Below the pieces are notes generated by a model. The model made no database searches, was not told the origin of the DNA, and saw only the letters and a program-made list of their open reading frames with translations. A DNA stretch of 10,313 bases from AC-32 sp035455605 (GTDB lineage Bacteria; Actinomycetota; Thermoleophilia; Gaiellales; Gaiellaceae): contig DATIER010000001.1 in the NCBI GenBank assembly GCA_035455605.1, positions 1 through 10,313 on the forward strand, in the 5' to 3' direction. Positions 6,448 to 10,313 of the stretch are shown in pieces. Both the position numbers and the translations under genes were made by a program. How positions within the stretch are numbered: the first letter of the stretch is position 1; each line of letters begins with the position of its first letter.

Positions 6448-7031
6448 GAGCGGACGGCGACGAACCAGCGGCCGGCGAAGAGGGTCTCGCCGCCGCCGAG
6501 CTCCGCCGCGAGCGCGGCCGGCTCGAAGTAGCGCTTGTAGACCTCCCAGCGCGAGCCGTCGTTCAGGATCCGCTCCTGCCGCTCCTCGGGGTCGACGTCC
6601 TCGCGCAGCGCGGAGTCGACGACGACGAGCTCGGGGGCCAGGCGTCGCGCCTCGGCGAGGAACCGCCCGCGGTCGCCGCCGTCGAGGTGCCCGTAGAAGT
6701 GGCCGGTGAAGACGCGGCCGAAGCTGCCGTCCTCGAACGGGAGCTCGAGCGCGTCGCCCTGGACGAACTCGGCGTGCGGCGCCTGCCGGCGCGCTTCCTC
6801 GAGCATCGACTCGCTCTGGTCGAGTCCGACCACTTCGCCCGGTAGATGCCGCGTGAGGAAGCCGGTGCCGCAGGCGACGTCGAGCGTGCGCGCCGGCGGA
6901 AGCTCGCCCAGCGCGCGCGTCAGGGCCTCCACCTCGTCCTGCCAGCCGGCCCGCTCGCGGTCTGCGAACCGACCTGCGCCCCGGTACCACTCGTCGTACT
7001 CGGGAGCGCGGCGGTCGTAGTAGGCCTTCAC
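6444..7031 (-). CDS. Class I SAM-dependent methyltransferase
   Basis: The 195-aa protein starts at GTG 7031 (MKAYYDRRAPEYDEWYRG); the frame stays open far upstream but that part is antisense to ftcD. The N-terminal YYDRRAPEYDEWY stretch is typical of small Methyltransf_11/25-type enzymes. Motif I is DVACGTG (51-57). Asp71 at the end of strand 2 (VVGLDQS) should bind the SAM ribose, and QGDALELPF (91-99) is the adenine-binding post-strand-3 block. FTGHFYGHL (108-116) lies in the active-site region. The substrate cannot be told from sequence. AGGAA (7033-7037, minus) lies close upstream, but the -10 box 7 bases away suggests leaderless translation. It heads the minus-strand unit. Confidence 0.87.
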   Translation of the reverse strand: MKAYYDRRAPEYDEWYRGAGRFADRERAGWQDEVEALTRALGELPPARTLDVACGTGFLTRHLPGEVVGLDQSESMLEEARRQAPHAEFVQGDALELPFEDGSFGRVFTGHFYGHLDGGDRGRFLAEARRLAPELVVVDSALREDVDPEERQERILNDGSRWEVYKRYFEPAALAAELGGGETLFAGRWFVAVRS

Positions 7032-7037
7032 GCTTCC

Positions 7038-7044
7038 TAGACTA
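7038..7044. promoter_or_regulatory. Shared symmetric -10 box for divergent methyltransferase and ftcD
   Basis: The start codons of the methyltransferase (7031, minus) and ftcD (7050, plus) are separated by only 18 bases. Within them TAGACTA reads TAGACT on the plus strand, 6 bases before the ftcD GTG, and TAGTCT on the minus strand, 7 bases before the methyltransferase GTG. Both fit TANNNT at the spacing expected for leaderless transcription starting at the start codon. Any -35 element must lie inside the opposing gene's coding sequence; none is obvious. Confidence 0.6.
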
Positions 7045-7049
7045 CGCGC

Positions 7050-7934
7050 GTGCCGCGGCCGCTCGAGTCCGTCCCGAACTTCTCCGAGGGACGCGACCCG
7101 GCCACGATCGACGCGCTGGCCGCCGCCGTCGCTTCCGGCGGCGCGCGGCTGCTCGACGTGCACGCGGACGCGGATCACAACCGCTCGGTGTTCACGCTCG
7201 TCGGGTCGGCCGAGGAGCTGGTCGCGTCGCTCTTCGCGGCGATCGCGTGCGCGGCCGAGCGCATCGACCTGCGCCGGCATGTCGGGGCGCACCCGAGGAT
7301 CGGCGCGGCCGACGTCGTGCCGCTCGTCCCGCTCGCCGCCGACGACGAGTCGCGCGCGCGGGAGGCGGCTCTGGAGTTGGCGCGGCGCGTGGGCGAGGAG
7401 CTCGCGCTGCCGGTGTTCCTCTACGGCGCGCTCGGCGAGGACCGCGGTCCTGCCTTCTTCCGGCAGGGCGGGCCGGAGGAGTTGCAGCGCCGGGTCGACG
7501 CGGGCGAGGTCGCGCCGGGCTTCGGGCCGACGCGGCTGTCGGAGCGCGCCGGCGGGGTGCTGGTCGGCGTGCGACGGCCGCTGATCGCGTTCAACGTCAA
7601 CCTGCGCGGGCCGCTGGCCGCGGCGCGGGAGGTCGCGGCGGTCGTCCGTGAGCGCGGCGGCGGCTTTCCCGGCGTGCGCGCTCTCGGGCTCGACCTGCCG
7701 AGCGCCGGCCTCGTCCAGGTGAGCATGAACGTCGAAGACTGGGAGGCGGCCGCGTTGCACGAGATCGTGGCGCGGGTCGAGCAGGAGGCGGCGACGCGCG
7801 GGGCGGAGGTCGTCGGCTCGGAGCTCGTCGGCCTGATGCCGGCGGGAGCCGCCGCGGCGGCGGCCGGCTCGGCGCTGCGGATCGACGGCTTCGACCCCTC
7901 GCGCGTGCTCGAGCTGCGGCTTCTGGACGCCTGA
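7050..7934 (+). CDS. ftcD: Glutamate formiminotransferase
   Basis: This enzyme transfers the formimino group from N-formimino-L-glutamate to tetrahydrofolate, giving glutamate and 5-formimino-THF, the last step of one route of histidine degradation. The protein has 294 aa and only the transferase part. The N subdomain starts VPNFSEGRD (8-16) and carries LLDVHADADHNRSVFTLVG (34-52) and RHVGAHPRIGA (76-86), where His81 corresponds to the catalytic His of the mammalian enzyme. The C subdomain includes NVNL (182-185), GLVQVSMNVEDW (220-231) and ELVGLMP (258-264). The cyclodeaminase domain of the bifunctional mammalian protein is absent, so a separate FchA-type protein would be needed. The GTG start has no SD but sits 6 bases after a -10 box. 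It lies 157 bp upstream of hutH on the same strand. Confidence 0.93.
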   Translation: MPRPLESVPNFSEGRDPATIDALAAAVASGGARLLDVHADADHNRSVFTLVGSAEELVASLFAAIACAAERIDLRRHVGAHPRIGAADVVPLVPLAADDESRAREAALELARRVGEELALPVFLYGALGEDRGPAFFRQGGPEELQRRVDAGEVAPGFGPTRLSERAGGVLVGVRRPLIAFNVNLRGPLAAAREVAAVVRERGGGFPGVRALGLDLPSAGLVQVSMNVEDWEAAALHEIVARVEQEAATRGAEVVGSELVGLMPAGAAAAAAGSALRIDGFDPSRVLELRLLDA

Positions 7935-7962
7935 GCCGGGACGCGGCCGAAGTCGCGAATCC

Positions 7963-7977
7963 GTCACGTTCCGTGAC
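7963..7977. promoter_or_regulatory. Inverted repeat GTCACG-ttc-CGTGAC, candidate operator
   Basis: Perfect 6-bp arms (7963-7968 and 7972-7977) are separated by three bases. The centre lies about 34 bases upstream of the -10 TATGAT. The right arm touches the first base of the candidate -35, a position suited to an activator or a repressor of hutH. It is not the known HutC palindrome type. The regulator is not in the window. Confidence 0.45.
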
Positions 7978-8005
7978 AGACACGCGCGCAACTCCCGCTT
8001 ATGAT
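7977..8005 (+). promoter_or_regulatory. Sigma70-like promoter upstream of hutH
   Basis: The -35 CAGACA (7977-7982, four of six consensus bases) is separated by 17 bases from the -10 TATGAT (8000-8005, five of six). Transcription would begin near 8012 and give a leader of about 80 bases before the hutH ATG. The A+T-containing -10 stands out in this very GC-rich sequence. Confidence 0.5.
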
Positions 8006-8020
8006 CGCCTAGGGGAGGAG

Positions 8021-8069
8021 GCCGGGCGAACCGTACTCAGGGACCAAGGCGCCCCGAAGGTGGCCCGGC
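8021..8069 (+). ncRNA. Possible structured hutH leader (7-bp closing stem)
   Basis: GCCGGGC (8021-8027) is perfectly complementary to GCCCGGC (8063-8069), enclosing 35 bases with a purine-rich, unpaired-looking interior (GGGACCAAGG and CCCGAAGG segments). A G-rich run, AGGGGAGGAGG (8011-8021), precedes it but has no start codon at a suitable distance. The domain fits within the leader expected from the upstream promoter. I could not match it to a riboswitch class or to SRP RNA. It may be a regulatory leader or a chance stem in GC-rich DNA. Confidence 0.3.
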
Positions 8070-8079
8070 AGGGGCGGGA

Positions 8080-8085
8080 TACACT
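8080..8085 (+). promoter_or_regulatory. Leaderless-type -10 box TACACT at the hutH start
   Basis: TACACT ends 6 bases before the hutH ATG at 8092, the same geometry as TAGACT before ftcD. No Shine-Dalgarno sequence precedes this ATG, so hutH is probably made from a leaderless mRNA, perhaps alongside the longer transcript from the promoter at 7977-8005. Confidence 0.55.
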
Positions 8086-8091
8086 CGCCGC

Positions 8092-9630
8092 ATGATCGAG
8101 AGCAGGGCGCTGACGGGCGACGATCTCGCGCTCGCCGACGTCTGGGAGGTCGCCGTCCACGGCCGGCCGGTCGCGCTTGCCGGCTCCGCACGCGAGCGCA
8201 TGGCCGCCGCCCGCGAGATCGTCGAGCAGGCCGCGCACGGCCGCGAGGAGCACACCTACGGCGTCAACACCGGCTTCGGCCGCTTCGTCTCCCGCTCGAT
8301 CCCCGAGGAGCTGACCGAGGAGCTGCAGCTGCGCCTGCTGCGCAGCCACGCGTGCGGCGTCGGCGAGCCGTACCCGGACGAGATCGTCCGCGCGGCGATG
8401 CTCCTCCGCGCGAACGCGCTCGCCAAGGGCTACTCCGGCGCCCGTGCCGTGACGGTCGAGCTGCTCGCCGAGTGCCTGAACCGCGGCGTCCTGCCGCACG
8501 TGCCGAGCCGCGGCTCGGTCGGCGCCAGCGGCGATCTCGCTCCGCTGGCGCACCTCGCGCTGCCGCTGATCGGCGAGGGCGAGGCGACCGTCGACGGGCG
8601 GCGGCTGCCGGGCGCCGAGGCGCTGGCGGCGGTCGGCCTCGAGCCCGTGCGCCTGCAGGCGAAGGAAGGGCTCTCGCTCGTCAACGGCACGCAGTTCATG
8701 GCGGCCTTCGGCGCGCTCGGCGCCGTGCGCGCCGAGCGGCTGGTGAAGACCGCCGACATCGCCTGCGCCCTCTCGCTCGAGGCGCTGCAGGGCTCGCGGA
8801 CGAGCTTCCTGCCGCAGATCCACGAGCTCCGTCCGCTGACCGGCCAGGGCGACTCGGCCGCGAACGTGCTCCAGCTGCTCGAGGATTCTGCGATCAACGA
8901 GTCGCACCGCTGGTGCGACAAGGTGCAGGACGCCTACTCGCTCCGCTGCGCGCCACAGGTGCACGGCGCCTCGCGCGACCTGCTCGACTACGCGCGCCGG
9001 ACGGTCGAGGTCGAGCTGAACGCGGCGACGGACAACCCGCTCGTGCTGGTCGAGGACGGGATGCTCGTCTCGAACGGCAACTTCCACGGCCAGCCGCTCG
9101 CCTTCGCGCTCGACGCCCTCGCGATGGCGATCTCGGAGCTGGCGAACATCTCGGAGCGGCGCGTGGAGCGGCTGGTGAACCCGAGCCTCTCCGGCGGGCT
9201 GCCGGCGTTCCTGACCGGCGACGGCGGGCTCAACTCCGGCTTCATGATCCCCCAGTACGTCGCCGCCTCGCTCGTGAGCGAGAACAAGGTGCTCGCGCAC
9301 CCGGCGGCCGTCGACTCGATCCCCACGAGCGCGGGCCAGGAGGATCACGTCTCGATGGGGAACGCGTCGGGGCTGAAGGCCTGGCAGGTGCTGGCGAACG
9401 CCGAGCGGGTGCTCGCGATCGAGCTGCTCGCCGGCGCGCAGGGAGTCGAGTTCCTCGCGCCGCTGCAGCCGGGCACCGGCGTCCGCGCGGCTCGGGAGCA
9501 CGTGCGCTCGCTCTCGCCGCGGCTGCGCGACGACCGCACGCTCGCCGGCGACATCGAGGCGGTGGCGACGTCGATCCGGGACGGATCGCTCGTGGAGGCG
9601 GTCGAGGCGGAGGCCGGGGAGCTGCGGTGA
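8092..9630 (+). CDS. hutH: Histidine ammonia-lyase
   Basis: HutH deaminates L-histidine non-oxidatively to trans-urocanate and ammonia, the first step of histidine degradation, as a cytosolic homotetramer. The protein has 512 aa, the normal family length. The Ala145-Ser146-Gly147 triad in SVGASGDLAPLAHL (142-155) cyclises to the MIO electrophile. Other active-site positions are intact: Tyr56 in TYGVNTGFG, Ser85-His86 in SHACGVG (which favours histidine over phenylalanine or tyrosine), Asn198 in LVNGTQ, Tyr283 and Arg286 in DAYSLRC, Phe331 in SNGNFHG, and Glu417 in GQEDHVSMG. The stop overlaps the next gene's GTG as GTGA. The large antisense open frame across this gene is a composition artefact. 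Confidence 0.98.
   Translation: MIESRALTGDDLALADVWEVAVHGRPVALAGSARERMAAAREIVEQAAHGREEHTYGVNTGFGRFVSRSIPEELTEELQLRLLRSHACGVGEPYPDEIVRAAMLLRANALAKGYSGARAVTVELLAECLNRGVLPHVPSRGSVGASGDLAPLAHLALPLIGEGEATVDGRRLPGAEALAAVGLEPVRLQAKEGLSLVNGTQFMAAFGALGAVRAERLVKTADIACALSLEALQGSRTSFLPQIHELRPLTGQGDSAANVLQLLEDSAINESHRWCDKVQDAYSLRCAPQVHGASRDLLDYARRTVEVELNAATDNPLVLVEDGMLVSNGNFHGQPLAFALDALAMAISELANISERRVERLVNPSLSGGLPAFLTGDGGLNSGFMIPQYVAASLVSENKVLAHPAAVDSIPTSAGQEDHVSMGNASGLKAWQVLANAERVLAIELLAGAQGVEFLAPLQPGTGVRAAREHVRSLSPRLRDDRTLAGDIEAVATSIRDGSLVEAVEAEAGELR
9616..9621 (+). promoter_or_regulatory. RBS GGGGAG for the small membrane gene
   Basis: GGGGAG lies inside the hutH 3' end, 5 bases before the GTG at 9627. 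With the GTGA overlap it supports the choice of this start for the 77-aa gene instead of the long upstream open frame. Confidence 0.5.
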
Positions 9631-9860
9631 GCAGCGGCAACGGGAGGAACCCGCAGCGGCGCCGCTCGCAGAGGCCGTACCGGGACGCGGCCCTCGCGTA
9701 CAGCGGGCTCGGCGTGCTGGTGATCGTGATCGCCTACGCGACCGGCAGCAGCCTCTTGCGCTCGCTCCTCGGCGGCGTCGTCGCGGCGGTGCTGGCGATC
9801 GGCTGGACGTGGTGGCGCCTGCGGCAGCGGGAGCGCGCGGCGGAGCGGAAGCCCGAGTGA
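9627..9860 (+). CDS. Small two-helix membrane protein of unknown function in the hut operon
   Basis: The 77-aa protein starts at GTG 9627 and overlaps hutH (GTGA, 9627-9630) and hutU (GTGA, 9857-9860) by four bases at each end. It has a basic N-terminus (NPQRRRSQRPYRD, 8-20), a first hydrophobic helix about 21-40 (LGVLVIVIAYATG), a short turn with one Arg, a second helix about 44-63 (LLGGVVAAVLAIGWTWW), and a basic tail (RLRQRERAAERKPE). The positive-inside rule puts both ends in the cytoplasm. There is no signal peptide, cysteine or catalytic motif. Its tight nesting between two histidine-degradation enzymes suggests expression in fixed ratio with them, perhaps as a membrane partner of a histidine or urocanate transporter. 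That role is a guess; I do not recognise a named family. Confidence 0.8.
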   Translation: MSSGNGRNPQRRRSQRPYRDAALAYSGLGVLVIVIAYATGSSLLRSLLGGVVAAVLAIGWTWWRLRQRERAAERKPE

Positions 9861-10313
9861 GCACGACCGGCTCGCTCGACGCGACCGTCGAGGCGCTCTG
9901 CGGCGACCTCTCGGCCATCCGCGCCCCGCGCGGCGTCGAGCTGCACGCGCGCTCCTGGTCGACGGAGGCGCCGCTGCGGATGCTGCTTAACAACCTCGAC
10001 CCCGAGGTGGCCGAGCGGCCGGAGGAGCTCGTCGTCTACGGCGGCTCCGGCAAGGCCGCACGCAACCCGGAGGCGCTGCGGGCGCTCGTGCGCTCGCTGC
10101 TGACGCTGGCCGACGACGAGACGCTGCTCGTGCAGAGCGGCAAGCCGGTCGGTGTCTTCCGCACGACGCCCTCGGCACCGCGCGTGCTGATCGCGAACTC
10201 GCTGCTCGTGCCGCGCTGGGCGACCTGGGACGAGTTCCGGCGGCTCGAGGCGCTGGGCCTGACGATGTTCGGGCAGATGACGGCCGGCAGCTGGATCTAC
10301 ATCGGCAGCCAGG
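9857..10313 (+). CDS. hutU: Urocanate hydratase, N-terminal part (cut by window end)
   Basis: HutU converts urocanate to 4-imidazolone-5-propionate using tightly bound NAD+ as an electrophile. The GTG start at 9857 overlaps the previous stop. Only 152 codons of an expected roughly 550 are in the window. Diagnostic urocanase blocks are present: VVYGGSGKAARN (59-70, nucleotide-binding glycine-rich segment), LVQSGKPVGVFRT (91-103), APRVLIANSLLVPRWATW (107-124), and GQMTAGSWIYIGSQ (139-152). The usual His after FRT in this block is Thr104, a small deviation. It follows hutH and the small membrane gene in one operon. Confidence 0.97.
   Translation, partial: MSTTGSLDATVEALCGDLSAIRAPRGVELHARSWSTEAPLRMLLNNLDPEVAERPEELVVYGGSGKAARNPEALRALVRSLLTLADDETLLVQSGKPVGVFRTTPSAPRVLIANSLLVPRWATWDEFRRLEALGLTMFGQMTAGSWIYIGSQ

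Noticed and set aside
7032..7991. Upstream extension of the methyltransferase frame through ftcD
   Set aside because: The extension is antisense to the real ftcD gene. The conserved methyltransferase N-terminus starts at GTG 7031.
8021..8070. Resemblance to small SRP RNA or glycine riboswitch fragments (GAACC, CUCAGG, GAAGG pieces)
   Set aside because: The order and spacing of the conserved SRP loop (GUCAGG ... GGAAGG ... AGCAG) and of the glycine aptamer core are not kept.
8060..8094. 11-codon leader peptide frame (GTG at 8060) ending in TGA overlapping the hutH ATG
   Set aside because: It has no histidine-rich tract and no RBS at a good distance, and such a short frame arises easily by chance. 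A leaderless hutH start explains the region better.
8352..9626. Long plus-strand open frame running into the small membrane gene
   Set aside because: It is an out-of-frame shadow of hutH. Only the last 77 codons after GTG 9627 have a sensible protein and an RBS.
7999..9993. 664-codon open frame antisense to hutH and its neighbours
   Set aside because: Its frame mirrors the hutH codons, the product is Arg/Ala/Asp-rich low-complexity sequence, and hutH has every catalytic motif. It is open only because of high GC.

Overview
The window is very GC-rich, uses GTG and TTG start codons freely, packs genes with 4-base stop/start overlaps, and shows several TANNNT -10 boxes only 6-7 bases upstream of a start codon, as in leaderless genes. 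Together with the protein sequences this suggests an actinobacterial-type chromosome, possibly a deep lineage such as Thermoleophilia. That placement is inference from composition and protein style, not from a marker gene.

Layout. Positions 1-966 are gene-poor and less regular in codon use. They hold one plausible 67-aa gene on the minus strand (158-361), a competing plus-strand frame with a strong ribosome binding site (17-358), and two perfect inverted repeats: 11-bp arms at 445-455/540-550, and 9-bp arms at 912-920/953-961 just downstream of a tRNA gene. Positions 967-1427 hold tRNA-Glu(CUC) and tRNA-Gln(CUG), both on the minus strand, flanking a small charged protein on the plus strand and a 9-bp GC hairpin.

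Positions 1463-7031 read as one minus-strand transcription unit. In transcription order it encodes a SAM-dependent methyltransferase, a uracil-DNA-glycosylase-superfamily protein with four likely Fe-S cysteines, the two subunits of a heterodimeric ABC exporter (LSGGQ plus Asp-for-Glu in one, LSLGQ plus Glu in the other, which predicts exactly one degenerate ATP site), and a secreted beta-rich protein loosely resembling glutamic (G1) peptidases. The first four are joined by TTGA and GTGA overlaps or a 10-base gap.

Positions 7050-10313 run the other way and encode histidine degradation: glutamate formiminotransferase (ftcD), histidine ammonia-lyase (hutH), a 77-aa two-helix membrane protein of unknown role, and the start of urocanate hydratase (hutU), cut by the window edge. 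HutH makes urocanate, HutU hydrates it, and FtcD would move the formimino group of formiminoglutamate to tetrahydrofolate. The imidazolonepropionase step (HutI) is not in view. The methyltransferase and ftcD starts are divergent and only 18 bp apart, sharing a near-palindromic -10 box. The 157 bp between ftcD and hutH hold an inverted repeat next to a sigma70-like promoter, a 7-bp closing stem in the predicted leader, and a second, leaderless-type promoter at the hutH start codon.

No complete novel defence system, CRISPR array, transposase or prophage is visible. The most unusual points are the small membrane gene translationally nested between hutH and hutU, the structured hutH leader, the symmetric divergent promoter, and the inverted-repeat elements beside tRNA-Glu.
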